DNA of 64,000 nt from Streptomyces sp. NBC_01217 (GCF_035994185.1 NZ_CP108538.1:3224001-3288000); one strand, 5' to 3'. Positions 53,828 to 62,565 are shown, numbered from the stretch's first letter. The notes: generated from the sequence alone by a model not told the origin. Program-made: numbers and translations.

Positions 53828-54643
53828 TCACCAGCCGATGTGGGGCTGCTTTCCGGGCCGCCCCTTCCTCCCGCTGTGTGCGCGCTCCCGGCCCTCGCCC
53901 CATCTGGACACCGGGGCCGGAGGAGCCTCGCGTTCGGCGAAGATCTTGCCGAGCCTCGGGGACCAGGACCGGCGGTCCGCCAGCCGCAGCCCCTCCCGGA
54001 CCGTCACCTGGTTCCCGGTGAGGACCGGCTTGCCGAGGAGTTCCTCCAGCTCCGTCACGTGGGAGACGGTGTGCAGGGCCGTGTCGGGCAGCAGCACCAC
54101 CTCCGCCTCCGGCCGGTCCGCGGCCGTGGCCAGCTCCTTCACCTTGTCCAGGTCCCAGGCAGCGGCCTCGGCCGCGGAAGCGAGACCGGCAGCACTGGTG
54201 GCGGCCACCTCGATGCCCGCGGAGCGGAGGAAGGCCGTGAACTGTGCGGCGATCGGTTCCGGATAGGTCGCGGCGACGGCGACACGGGCCGCCTCCAGCT
54301 CCCGTACCGCATGGACGAAGCCGAAGGAGGTGCTGGAGGCGGGCACGCCGGCCACTCTGGCCAGGGCGGCGATCTGCTGATGGGCGCCCTCCCAGCCGTA
54401 CAGGAAACCGCCGGCGCTGCTCGCCCAGACGACGGACTCGACCCCGGCGCGCTGCAGCTCCGCCACCCCGGCGGCCAGGCATTCGGGTGCGCCGGTCCGG
54501 GTCAGCGCGTCGATCGTATAGGCGTCCTCGTCGACGTCGGTGTGGTTCACGACCAGCCTGACGGCATCGAGCAGGATCTCCATCCGCGGGAAGTCGTCCT
54601 CCGCGACGTGGTGGCCCGGGTAGAGAAAACCGAGGGTCGTCAT
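53828..54643 (-). CDS. Asp/Glu racemase-fold protein, maleate isomerase-like, lacking catalytic cysteines
   Basis: 271 residues beginning MTTLGFLYPGHHVAEDD, behind AAGGGTGG. The fold-wide pattern of maleate cis-trans isomerase/AMDase is visible. The first catalytic position, normally Cys, reads VVWASSAGGFLYGW, and the second, normally Cys-Thr-Asn, reads LLPDTALHTVSH, so both cysteines are missing. The C-terminal ~35 residues are basic low-complexity. It may be a non-isomerase relative that still binds dicarboxylates. It is divergent from the 2-hydroxyacid dehydrogenase. Confidence 0.75.
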   Translation of the reverse strand: MTTLGFLYPGHHVAEDDFPRMEILLDAVRLVVNHTDVDEDAYTIDALTRTGAPECLAAGVAELQRAGVESVVWASSAGGFLYGWEGAHQQIAALARVAGVPASSTSFGFVHAVRELEAARVAVAATYPEPIAAQFTAFLRSAGIEVAATSAAGLASAAEAAAWDLDKVKELATAADRPEAEVVLLPDTALHTVSHVTELEELLGKPVLTGNQVTVREGLRLADRRSWSPRLGKIFAEREAPPAPVSRWGEGRERAHSGRKGRPGKQPHIGW

Positions 54644-54833
54644 GTCCACCCTTCCTGTTCTGCGGTGCTCCAGCGGCGCACCGTTCCTGCGGGAGCACTG
54701 TCCGTTTTCCACCGTCTCCCCCCAGTATTCCCCCATCCGCCGCCACCCCCACCGCGACCTGTTGACGAAGGCGGACGCGGGTGCGAGCGTGGTCAATCCG
54801 CACCTCGAAGACGCAGCGGAGCTACCGCCTCTC

Positions 54834-55793
54834 ATGCCAGAGCCCACCCTGCTCGTCCTGGACACCGATCCGTCGCCGCGCCTGGGCCGACTGACCGGCC
54901 GGGCCACCGTGCGGTACACGGACGAGGCCGGACTCGCCGCACGGCTCCCGGAGGCCGACGTACTCCTGGTGTGGGACTTCACCTCCGACGCGGTACGGGC
55001 CGCCTGGCCCGGTGACGGACCGCGCCCGGCATGGGTGCATACGGCGAGCGCGGGCGTGGACCGGCTGCTCTGCCCGGAGCTGACGGCCTCCGACACGGTG
55101 GTGACCAATGCGCGGGGCATCTTCGAGCGGCCGATCGCCGAGTACGTGACGGGCCTGGTGCTGGCGTTCGCCAAGGACCTCCCGGGCACGCTGGAGCTCC
55201 AGCGCCGGCGGCTGTGGCGCCACCGGGAGAGCACACAGCTCGCGGGCAGCCGCGCGGTGGTCGTCGGCGCGGGCCCGATCGGGCGGGAGATCACCCGGCT
55301 GCTGATCGCCCTCGGGGTCCAGGTGGCGCTGGTGGGACGCCGGGCGCGGCGCACCATCCACGCCATGGCGGACCTGGACCGGCTGGTCTCCCTGGCCGAC
55401 TGGGTGATCTGCGCGGCGCCACTGACGGAGTCGACCCGTGGCATGTTCGACGCGCGGTTCTTCGGGCTGATGCAGCCGTCGGCCCGCTTCATCAACGTGG
55501 GGCGCGCCCCGATGGTCGTCGAGGACGATCTGGTCGCCGCACTGCGCAAGCGCTGGATCGCGGGCGCGGCGCTCGATGTGTTCGAGCAGGAGCCGCTGGG
55601 GCCGCAGAGCCCGCTCTGGGACGTACCGGATCTGATCGTGTCGCCGCACATGAGCGGAGACGCGGCGGGCTGGCGGGACCGGCTGGGCGAGCAGTTCGTC
55701 GAGATGTACGAACGCTGGGCGGCCGGTGAGCCCCTGCCGAACGTGGTGGACAAACAGCACGGGTACGTTCCCGGCACGGACCCGGGCGAATGA
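54834..55793 (+). CDS. D-isomer-specific 2-hydroxyacid dehydrogenase
   Basis: 319 residues. ATG 54834 is chosen as the start of the conserved EPTLLVLDTDPSPRLG; the frame is open 192 nt further up without protein-like content. The NAD loop is AVVVGAGPIGREITRLL. The catalytic triad is Arg in NVGRAPMVVEDD, Glu in FEQEPLGP and His in VSPHMSGDAAGW. It reduces or oxidises a 2-oxo/2-hydroxy acid. The hydroxyacid is unknown. It is followed after 238 nt by an IclR regulator on the same strand. Confidence 0.87.
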   Translation: MPEPTLLVLDTDPSPRLGRLTGRATVRYTDEAGLAARLPEADVLLVWDFTSDAVRAAWPGDGPRPAWVHTASAGVDRLLCPELTASDTVVTNARGIFERPIAEYVTGLVLAFAKDLPGTLELQRRRLWRHRESTQLAGSRAVVVGAGPIGREITRLLIALGVQVALVGRRARRTIHAMADLDRLVSLADWVICAAPLTESTRGMFDARFFGLMQPSARFINVGRAPMVVEDDLVAALRKRWIAGAALDVFEQEPLGPQSPLWDVPDLIVSPHMSGDAAGWRDRLGEQFVEMYERWAAGEPLPNVVDKQHGYVPGTDPGE

Positions 55794-56031
55794 ACCCGGC
55801 CGGCAGAAAAAGTTCCCCTCCCTCGGGGGCGAACGTATGCGCGAACCGCTCACCGCGGCGCCGTGACCTCCCCACTCCTTGCACGCCAATGACGCTGGCA
55901 TATGCCATACGGGTGCACCCCAGCTTACGGGCCCGGAGCACCCCATCAAGTCGCCAACAGCCGCCCCGTAAAGGGCTCTTGACGGCTATCGTGGTGACAG
56001 AGCTTGGGGTCACAACCTGGTGGGGGAAACC

Positions 56032-56790
56032 GTGGCATTGAAGCCCGAACCGACCGCACCGTTCCATTCGGTGCAGTACGCCCTTCGCATTCTCGAAACG
56101 GTTTCCAAGCACGGCAACGGTGTGACGGACGCCCAGATCTCCCGGGAGACGGGGCTGCCCATCGGGCATCTCACCTCCCTGCTGCTGATGCTGCGCCGCG
56201 AGGGATACGTCGAGCAGGTCACCGACGGCGCGTACGTCATCGGATCCTCTCTGCTGCTCCTCGGCTCCGGCGCGGCCCGCAGACAGGCCCTGGAGACCAG
56301 GCTCCAGCAGATGCTGGCACAGCTGCGCGATTCGGTCGGCGCGGCGGTCTACATCAGTCGGTACGTGGACGGCGAGATCCGGGTCACGCAGTACGCCGAC
56401 GGCCCCCGTACACCCGCGGTCAACGAGTGGGTGGACTTCCGTTCCGCCGCGCACGCCTCGGCGGTCGGCAAGTGCCTGCTGGCCCAGCTCGACCAGAACG
56501 GCCGCCGCGACCACCTCTCGCGCCACAAGACGGCCCGGCTCACATCGCGGACGATCACCAACGAGAAGGTGCTCTTCTCCAAGCTGGACAGCCAGCCGCC
56601 GACGGTCCCGGTACTCGACCTCCAGGAGTACGCGGTCGGCACGGTGTGCGCGGCGGTGCCGCTGACGGCCGGATCGTCGGCGGGGTGCCTCGCGCTGTCG
56701 CTTCCGGTCGAGGATGCGCATCGCCTGCGCGCGGCGGCGGCCGCGCTGAACCGGCGGGCGGCGCCCGTACTCCTGTCGCTGGCGCTCTAG
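56032..56790 (+). CDS. IclR-family transcriptional regulator
   Basis: 252 residues from GTG 56032, preceded by GGGGGAAA. The winged helix is at about 12-75 (SVQYALRILETVSKHG, SRETGLPIGHLTSLLLMLRREGYVEQ). The effector domain has RSAAHASAVGKCLLAQL and the late TVCAAVPLTAGSSAGCLALSLPV, typical of IclR ligand domains. A metabolic acid is the likely signal. Target genes are not evident; the dehydrogenase upstream is a candidate. Confidence 0.88.
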   Translation: MALKPEPTAPFHSVQYALRILETVSKHGNGVTDAQISRETGLPIGHLTSLLLMLRREGYVEQVTDGAYVIGSSLLLLGSGAARRQALETRLQQMLAQLRDSVGAAVYISRYVDGEIRVTQYADGPRTPAVNEWVDFRSAAHASAVGKCLLAQLDQNGRRDHLSRHKTARLTSRTITNEKVLFSKLDSQPPTVPVLDLQEYAVGTVCAAVPLTAGSSAGCLALSLPVEDAHRLRAAAAALNRRAAPVLLSLAL

Positions 56791-56837
56791 GGGCGGGGAC
56801 TCGGCAAGGCCCAACGGGGCCGGCCCGGGACGGCTTT

Positions 56838-56863
56838 GTCGTCAAACGCCGGACGGGCTTGAT
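56838..56863. repeat. Dispersed Streptomyces intergenic repeat, copy 2
   Basis: GTCGTCAAACGCCGGACGGG, near-identical to 41681-41705 (one change in the first half), located after the IclR gene and before tRNA-Lys copy 2. Confidence 0.7.
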
Positions 56864-56925
56864 TTGTCCGACTTCAGGCCGTCATCAGCACCCCTCGGGA
56901 GCAGGTATTATTTTCGAGTCAGCAG

Positions 56926-56999
56926 GCGCCGCTAGCTCAGTTGGTTAGAGCAGCTGACTCTTAATCAGCGGGTCCGGGGTTCGAGTCCCTGGCGGCGCA
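56926..56999 (+). tRNA. tRNA-Lys (anticodon CTT), copy 2
   Basis: 74-nt sequence identical to copies at 48949 and 62750. A TATTAT -10-like box precedes it by about 15 nt. CCA is not encoded. Confidence 0.97.
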
Positions 57000-57006
57000 C
57001 AGACAA

Positions 57007-57054
57007 CGCACTGGGCGGTTCACGTACACACGTGAACCGCCCAGTGCGTTTTTT
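57007..57054 (+). terminator. Strong intrinsic terminator after tRNA-Lys copy 2
   Basis: Perfect 19-bp arms (57007-57025 and 57030-57048), ACAC loop and a T6 run. A textbook factor-independent terminator, unusual in such a GC-rich genome. Confidence 0.95.
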
Positions 57055-57069
57055 GCTGCCCCTCTGGAT

Positions 57070-57094
57070 GTACGGATGTTTTACACATCCGTAC
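57070..57094. promoter_or_regulatory. TetR-type palindrome upstream of the MFS gene
   Basis: GTACGGATGT-TTTAC-ACATCCGTAC, perfect 10-bp arms with a 5-nt spacer, 37 nt before the MFS start, in an AT-rich promoter. A partial second element (ATACG/GTAC pieces) extends to 57120. No regulator gene is adjacent. Confidence 0.78.
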
Positions 57095-57130
57095 TAGACA
57101 TACGTTTTATACACTCGTACATTTCACGGC

Positions 57131-58810
57131 ATGACGAACGCCATGCGCACCACCGTCGACCGCGACGGCCTCGCGGGCCGCCGGGAGTGGACCGCCTTCG
57201 TGGTCCTCCTGCTGCCCCTTCTCCTCGTCTCCATGGACGTCTCCGTCCTCTTCTTCGCGATTCCGTCCATCGACCGGGACCTCGCACCCAGCGCCACCCA
57301 GCAGCTCTGGATCTTCGATGTGTACGCCTTCGTCCTGGCCGGCCTGCTGATCACGATGGGCTCGCTCGGCGACCGGATCGGCCGCCGCAGGCTGCTGCTC
57401 CTCGGGGCGCTCGCGTTCGGTGCCGCGTCCGTCGCCGCCGCGTACGCCGCCGGCCCCGGGATGCTGATCGCGGCCCGCGCCCTGCTCGGGGTCGGCGGTG
57501 CGACGCTGATGCCCTCCACGATGGGGCTCGTGCGGAACATGTTCCGCGACGAGCGGCAGCGCAGCCGGGCCGTCGGCATCTGGTCGGGTGCCATGGCAGG
57601 CGGGATCGCGCTCGGCTCGGTGCTCAGCGGGGTCATGCTGCAGCGCTTCTGGCGGGGTTCGGTCTTTCTGATCAACGTGCCCGCGATGGTGCTGCTGCTG
57701 GTCCTGGTACCGGTGCTGGTCCCGGAGTTCAAGGACCCGGACCCCGGCCGGTTCGACCTCCTGAGCATGCCGCTGTCGATGGGTGCCGTGCTGCCCGTCG
57801 TCTACGGGATCAAGGAGAGCGCCGCCCATGGGCTCGATCTGCCGAACGCGCTGACCATCGCCGCCGGCCTCCTCGTCGGCGGGCTCTTCGTCCGCCGCCA
57901 GCGCAGCCGGGGTGACGCGATGATCAGCCGGGAACTGTTCCGCGACCGCGGCTTCGCGGCGGGGATCGGGCTGAACGCGCTGGCCGCCTTCGCCATGATG
58001 GGCTCCGCCTTCTTCACCACGCAGTATCTGCAGTCGGTACTCGGCATGGGCACGATGGAGGCCGCGCTGTGGAGCATGGCCCCGTCGCTTGCGGTGGGAG
58101 TCGCGGCCCCGACGGCCACGGTGATCGCCCAGCGGACCGACCGTACGCGTGTGATCTGCGCCGGTTTCGTCATCGCCGCCGCCGGTTTCGCCGTCCTCGC
58201 CCTGACCGGTACGGACTCGCTGTGGCTGCTGCTCTGCGGGTGCGCCGTGATGAGCTGCGGCATCGTGACCGTGATGGCGCTCGTCTCGGACCTGGCGCTG
58301 TCCACCGCCCCGCCGGAGAAGGCGAGTTCGGCGGCCTCGCTGCTGGAGACCGGGCAGGAGTTCGGCGGTGCGACGGGGATGGCGCTGCTGGGTGCGGTGG
58401 CCACGGCCGTCTACACCGCCGACATGCCGGGCTCGGCGCCGGAGGCCGCCCGCAAGACGCTGCCGGGCGCGGTGGCCATGGGGGACGCCTCGCTGATCTC
58501 GGTCGGGAGGGAGGCCTTCGTGCACAGCATGCAGTACGCCTCGGTGGCGGGGGCCGCGCTGTTGCTGGCGGGGGCGGTGCTGGCCGTGACGCTGCTGCGG
58601 AGGGCCGCTGCGCGGGAGGGAGCGGCCCTGACGAGCCAGCGCGGGTCGATACCGGCGACGGCGACCCCGGTCAGGGCCGCCGCGCTCAACCGGAGAGGGA
58701 ATTCAGGGGTGTTGCCCAGCAGCACCCCGAGGTGCGGTGCACTGCCCGCCGACAGCGGATCCGCCAGGAACGCGGCCCGTGCACGGCAGCCGGCTACACG
58801 TCAGAACTGA
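57131..58810 (+). CDS. DHA2-type MFS multidrug transporter
   Basis: 559 residues, 14-helix DHA2 exporter. TM1 is AFVVLLLPLLLVSMDVSVLFFAIPSI with the family's Asp. Motif A is GSLGDRIGRRRLLLLG, and motif C lies around GAMAGGIALGSVLSGV. A ~55-residue charged tail follows the last helix. The gene end overlaps the stop of the chitin-active LPMO gene on the other strand by 10 nt. The perfect palindrome upstream suggests repression by a TetR-like protein encoded elsewhere. Confidence 0.9.
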   Translation: MTNAMRTTVDRDGLAGRREWTAFVVLLLPLLLVSMDVSVLFFAIPSIDRDLAPSATQQLWIFDVYAFVLAGLLITMGSLGDRIGRRRLLLLGALAFGAASVAAAYAAGPGMLIAARALLGVGGATLMPSTMGLVRNMFRDERQRSRAVGIWSGAMAGGIALGSVLSGVMLQRFWRGSVFLINVPAMVLLLVLVPVLVPEFKDPDPGRFDLLSMPLSMGAVLPVVYGIKESAAHGLDLPNALTIAAGLLVGGLFVRRQRSRGDAMISRELFRDRGFAAGIGLNALAAFAMMGSAFFTTQYLQSVLGMGTMEAALWSMAPSLAVGVAAPTATVIAQRTDRTRVICAGFVIAAAGFAVLALTGTDSLWLLLCGCAVMSCGIVTVMALVSDLALSTAPPEKASSAASLLETGQEFGGATGMALLGAVATAVYTADMPGSAPEAARKTLPGAVAMGDASLISVGREAFVHSMQYASVAGAALLLAGAVLAVTLLRRAAAREGAALTSQRGSIPATATPVRAAALNRRGNSGVLPSSTPRCGALPADSGSARNAARARQPATRQN

Positions 58811-59391
58811 ACATCGGAGCAGGCGTAGAAGGCGTTCGCCGTGTCCGCGATGGTCCAGACGCTCAGGATGATGTGCTTCCCGGTCTTCTGGGTGGGGATG
58901 GTGCCCTGGTGGGTCAGCGTCGCCGGGGGCTGCTGACCGCCGTACGGCACCGTCATGAAGGGCTGCGACTCCAGGGCGGCCCTGGTGAGCGGCTTGGTGG
59001 GGTCCCAGCCGTTCTTGGTGATGTAGTAGCGGAAGTCCGTCGTGGCATGCCGTGCGGTGAACTGCCAGCGGAAGCCGAAGCCCTGCCCGGCGGTGACGCG
59101 GGTCGCGGGCCAGCTGCCGCCGCGCGGGTCGTCGAGCTGGGCGAACTCGGAGTGGCCGCCGGAGCAGATCTTTCCGTCGGCCGGACCTGCCGCCGGGAAG
59201 CCCTTGGGGCCCTCGACGCTCTGCGGTTCCCACTGGATGCTGCCGCAGTTCGTCACCGTACCGTTGGCGCAGAGCTTCTGGCGGCTGATGGGGTTGTCGG
59301 TGTAGCCGTGGCTGCTGGCGCTGCTCGTCGCGAACATCGAGGCGCCCGCTATCGCGAGGCCGACTACGGCCGCACTTGCCCGTTTACGCAT
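58801..59391 (-). CDS. AA10 lytic polysaccharide monooxygenase, chitin/cellulose-active
   Basis: 196 residues. The signal peptide is cleaved before His28 (SSHGYTDNP), so the mature protein starts with the copper-binding His; the second copper His is in FTARHATTDFRYY. The axial Phe is in NAFYACSD. It is a single AA10 domain, full length, with no binding module. It should oxidatively cut chitin or cellulose at the surface. A dre palindrome lies 61 nt upstream, and in S. coelicolor the equivalent gene sits beside the cslA/glxA locus as here. Confidence 0.93.
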   Translation of the reverse strand: MRKRASAAVVGLAIAGASMFATSSASSHGYTDNPISRQKLCANGTVTNCGSIQWEPQSVEGPKGFPAAGPADGKICSGGHSEFAQLDDPRGGSWPATRVTAGQGFGFRWQFTARHATTDFRYYITKNGWDPTKPLTRAALESQPFMTVPYGGQQPPATLTHQGTIPTQKTGKHIILSVWTIADTANAFYACSDVQF

Positions 59392-59447
59392 TGCTGTCGC
59401 TCCTCAAGAACGTGGGGGAGGTTCCATGAGCTGTGCTGCGCGCATGT

Positions 59448-59467
59448 GCTGCGGTCTAGACCAAGTC
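59448..59467. promoter_or_regulatory. DasR operator (dre) upstream of the LPMO gene
   Basis: The core GGTCTAGACC (59453-59462) is a perfect palindrome matching the dre centre, with TGC before it and AAGT after it. Confidence 0.75.
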
Positions 59468-59549
59468 CTAGATTATTGACGTGATATGAACATGTCCAGA
59501 CCAATGGGAGTTGGATTCCGCTTCTCCTCCGGAGCGGCCCCGGGAACTG

Positions 59550-61097
59550 TCAGGCGCCCTCTCCACCACTGCGTCCGGTGTAGAAGGCCACCGTCAGGTC
59601 CTTGACCAGCGACTTCCGTTCGTAGTCGTCCAGTTCCACGAGCCCCCTCGCGGTCAGCCGGTTGACAGTGTCGTCCACCGCGTCAACCACCGAAGTCAGC
59701 ACGCTGTCACGGTGCTTGGCGTCGATGGCGGCGATCCGGCGGCGCTGCATGGCCGCGGCGACCTCCGGCGCGTACTCGATTCCGGTCGGCTGCGCGGAGT
59801 ACACCTCGATGCCGACGGGCTCGCAGTCCGCCTTCAGCATCCGGGTCAGCGCGTCACCGACCGCCTCCGCGTTGCGCAGGGTGTGCGCGTCCTCGTGGAA
59901 GGCATCGGCGGGCAGCTGCGAGAGGACTCGGGCCATCGCCGCCTCGACCTGCTCGCGCAGATACTCCTCGTGGTCCGCGACCCCGAGCGTGGCCCGGACG
60001 GTGTCCTTGATCCGCCAGACGACGAGGACGACGACGCGCAGCGCCGTACCGTTGGCGTCCACTGCGGGCAGCGGTTCGCTGCGCCAGTGACGCAGGCGTA
60101 CGTCGACACGACGGCGCAGCAGCAGCGGGCTGACCCACATGAGCCCCGTCCGGCGCACGCTGCCCCGGTAGTCGCCGAAGAGCGTCAGCACCCAGACGTA
60201 CCCGACCCGCCCGCGGCTCAGCCCGCCGAGCGCGAACAGCACCGCCGTCACCAGCGCGGCGAGCGCCGCCCAGGCGCCGGGACCGATTCCGTCGTACGGG
60301 CGCGAGCCGATCCCGAACCGACTGAGCGCGGCGGCGGGCAGCACGCCGGTCCACCAGAGGACGGCGCCGGCGGCGGCGGTACCGGCCAGCCCGGCGAGCA
60401 GCGCCACCCAGCCGGGCAGCGCGGGCCCCGGCCGCTCGACGAGCCGCGGATCACCGACCGGCGCGGGCCGCGTCGACGGCCGCACCTGCGGCCCCCTCGG
60501 CAGGGGCGGCCGCCGCACCCCGACCCCGTCGGCTCCCCTACGCAGCACATCCGCAGGCAGCGCGGCCGCGGCCGTGCGCTCGGGGTCCTCGCGGAAGACC
60601 AGGTGTACGGGGATGGAGGCGGACCGCTCATCGGCGACGACCGAGCGACGCCGCCCGTGCTGCTCGTCCCCGGCAGCGTGGGCTGCTCGGCGGCCGGCCA
60701 GAACCGCAAGAGGCGCGACGGCCGCAGCCGGAACCGACACCGAGGCCGAGGTCGCACCCAGAGCCGCGGAGTCCACGCGGTCCCCCGGCACCAGGTCCAG
60801 TACAAGGTCGACGACGGAGTCGGCGGCGGAACCGGGCTGCCTGCCTGAGCCGGAACCCGGACCGGGACCGGGACCGGGACCGGGACCGGGACCGGCCTCC
60901 GGCCCGACGCCCGAGGCTGAACCCGGACCCACCCTCGGGCCCGCACCAGCCCTCGGGCCCGTGCCCGGAGCCGACACCCCGCCCGTTCCCGAGTCCCCGG
61001 CCTGCGTCTGCGCATGTCGTCGCGCCCGTTCCGGCTCCCCCTCCCGCTTCCCCCCGTCCTCCGGAGTTCCGGAGTTGTCCGACACCGTGGATCCCAT
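59550..61097 (-). CDS. SPFH-domain membrane protein with Gly-Pro repeat region
   Basis: About 515 residues. ATG 61097 is favoured because GGAGG lies 5 nt upstream; an in-frame ATG at 61112 lacks one. The first ~230 residues are cytoplasmic and low-complexity, including a Gly-Pro run (PGPGPGPGPGPGSGSG). Two helices follow (GWVALLAGLAGTAAAGAVLWW and WAALAALVTAVLFALGG). The SPFH/stomatin-like domain (TALRVVVLVVWRIKD, EVAAAMQRRRIAAIDAK) ends the protein. Flotillin-like proteins organise membrane domains. It lies between the LPMO and the peptidoglycan-binding gene. Confidence 0.85.
   Translation of the reverse strand: MGSTVSDNSGTPEDGGKREGEPERARRHAQTQAGDSGTGGVSAPGTGPRAGAGPRVGPGSASGVGPEAGPGPGPGPGPGPGSGSGRQPGSAADSVVDLVLDLVPGDRVDSAALGATSASVSVPAAAVAPLAVLAGRRAAHAAGDEQHGRRRSVVADERSASIPVHLVFREDPERTAAAALPADVLRRGADGVGVRRPPLPRGPQVRPSTRPAPVGDPRLVERPGPALPGWVALLAGLAGTAAAGAVLWWTGVLPAAALSRFGIGSRPYDGIGPGAWAALAALVTAVLFALGGLSRGRVGYVWVLTLFGDYRGSVRRTGLMWVSPLLLRRRVDVRLRHWRSEPLPAVDANGTALRVVVLVVWRIKDTVRATLGVADHEEYLREQVEAAMARVLSQLPADAFHEDAHTLRNAEAVGDALTRMLKADCEPVGIEVYSAQPTGIEYAPEVAAAMQRRRIAAIDAKHRDSVLTSVVDAVDDTVNRLTARGLVELDDYERKSLVKDLTVAFYTGRSGGEGA
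60861..60896. repeat. Hexanucleotide array coding for Gly-Pro
   Basis: Six perfect or near-perfect ACCGGG units inside the SPFH gene, encoding alternating Gly and Pro. Prone to length change by slippage, always in frame. Confidence 0.85.
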
Positions 61098-61122
61098 TCC
61101 CGCCTCCGTCATGTCCGTCGTG

Positions 61123-62565
61123 TCACGCGAAGAGTCGCCGCCAGGTCTCCGGGCCGGGGTAGCCGTCGGCCGCTCCGCCCCGCCAGCCCTGGGCCCGCTG
61201 GAAGGCCTCGACGTTGCGCCGGTCCGCCTCGGTCCAGCGGGGCCCCGGGCCCGACAGGTAGTACTTGCCGTATCCCTTCTTCACCAACTGCTTGCCGAGC
61301 TTGTCGACATGGCTGTTCGACTGACCGGGCCGGAAATAGCCCCGCCCGGGGAACTTCGAAGCCGAGTTCGAACCGCCCTGGCCGCTCCCGGCGGCGGGGA
61401 TCTCACGGCCGGTCCCGTTGATCAGCAGGCGCCAGGTGTCCGGACCGGGGATGCCGTCCGCCTCCTTGCCCTTCCAGCCCTGGGCCTTCTGGAACGCCTG
61501 GGTCGCGCGCCGGTCGGCGTCGCTCCAGTCCGGCCCGGGGCCGACCCCGTAGAAGCGCTTGCCGCCCCGGTCCACAAGCATCTTCCCGAGCTGGGTGACG
61601 TACTCGTTGCCGACGCCGGGGCCGAACTTCGCGGCGCCCGGGAACGCCGTCGTCGACTCACCGCCGCCGCTCCCGGTGGTGGCGCTGCTGAGGCCCTTGT
61701 AGCGGTACGCGACGTAGCTGCCCGAGTTGGTCCAGTACGCCATGGGCGTCGTCTGCTTGCGGGCGTGCGGCTTCGTCTGCTCGTACGCCGTGTAGTGGGT
61801 GTGCGTGTAGTCGGTCCAGCCACCGAAGATCGTGACGTGCGAACCCTTCGCGGGGTTGGCAGGGTTGTGGAAGAGCAGGATGTCGCCGGGCTGCAGCTTC
61901 TCCCGCGCGATCCGCGTCCCGAACTTGGCGAGGCTGCCGGTCCACTCGTTGCCGCGCAGGCTCCAGGCCATCGACACATAGCCGGAGCAGTCCTGCCGGT
62001 AGCCGTCCGACCAGTACTTGCTCATGCTGTACGGAACCTGCGAGGACACCCACTTCTTCGCGCGGTTGACGATCGCGGCCCGGCTGGTCTTGCGCAGCGC
62101 GGGCTCGGTGGACGAGGGCGGGCCCGGGGCCCCCGCGCCCTGCAACGGTCCCGGCCCACCCTGCGGGCTGTCCGTGTCCGGGTCCGTATCCGGGTTCGTA
62201 TCCGTATCCGTATTCGGGCCCGTATCCGGATCGGCCCTGGTGAGCGGGTCACCCTCGTCGGCCGCGGTGACAGAGCCCGCCGTGTCCGTCGAGCCGGACG
62301 GATCGTCCACCGGGTCCACCGCCACCGTCGTCTCATCCGTACGGGCCGCCGTTCCGCCCGGCGCGCCCACCGCCTCGGCCGCACCCGTACTCAGCACCAC
62401 TCCGGCCGCGGTGACCAGCACCAGCGCACGGCGCGCGCCATGTGCGGCCGGGTGGCCTCCGTCCCGTACGGGCAAGGCGCTGGCGGCGGTGCGCCGTTGT
62501 GCGGCGCACCCCGCACAGGTGCAGTCGCTGGCGGGTACGTACTCCTCGAAAACCGGCACAGTCAT
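61123..62565 (-). CDS. Secreted peptidoglycan-binding, NlpC/CHAP-like protein
   Basis: 480 residues from ATG 62565, behind AGGGGA. The N-terminus has a CTCAGC cluster ahead of a hydrophobic helix (ALVLVTAAGVVLS) used as anchor or signal. A Pro/Asp-rich linker follows. The catalytic-type domain has Cys in DCSGYVSMAW and His in GSHVTIFGGW. Two C-terminal ~85-residue modules share the pattern NxYVTQLGKMLV...GPGPDWSDADRRATQAFQ, a cell-wall-binding repeat. It probably trims or binds peptidoglycan near the CslA-type glycan machinery. It sits 25 nt before the SPFH gene start. Confidence 0.85.
   Translation of the reverse strand: MTVPVFEEYVPASDCTCAGCAAQRRTAASALPVRDGGHPAAHGARRALVLVTAAGVVLSTGAAEAVGAPGGTAARTDETTVAVDPVDDPSGSTDTAGSVTAADEGDPLTRADPDTGPNTDTDTNPDTDPDTDSPQGGPGPLQGAGAPGPPSSTEPALRKTSRAAIVNRAKKWVSSQVPYSMSKYWSDGYRQDCSGYVSMAWSLRGNEWTGSLAKFGTRIAREKLQPGDILLFHNPANPAKGSHVTIFGGWTDYTHTHYTAYEQTKPHARKQTTPMAYWTNSGSYVAYRYKGLSSATTGSGGGESTTAFPGAAKFGPGVGNEYVTQLGKMLVDRGGKRFYGVGPGPDWSDADRRATQAFQKAQGWKGKEADGIPGPDTWRLLINGTGREIPAAGSGQGGSNSASKFPGRGYFRPGQSNSHVDKLGKQLVKKGYGKYYLSGPGPRWTEADRRNVEAFQRAQGWRGGAADGYPGPETWRRLFA

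Noticed and set aside
48949..56999. Integrative element bounded by two tRNA-Lys copies
   Set aside because: No integrase, excisionase or transfer genes lie between the copies, and the genes there look like ordinary chromosome (CdgA, protease, metabolic genes).
60861..60896. Possible CRISPR-like or tandem regulatory repeat
   Set aside because: It is a hexamer microsatellite inside a coding frame with no spacers. No CRISPR array was seen anywhere in the window.
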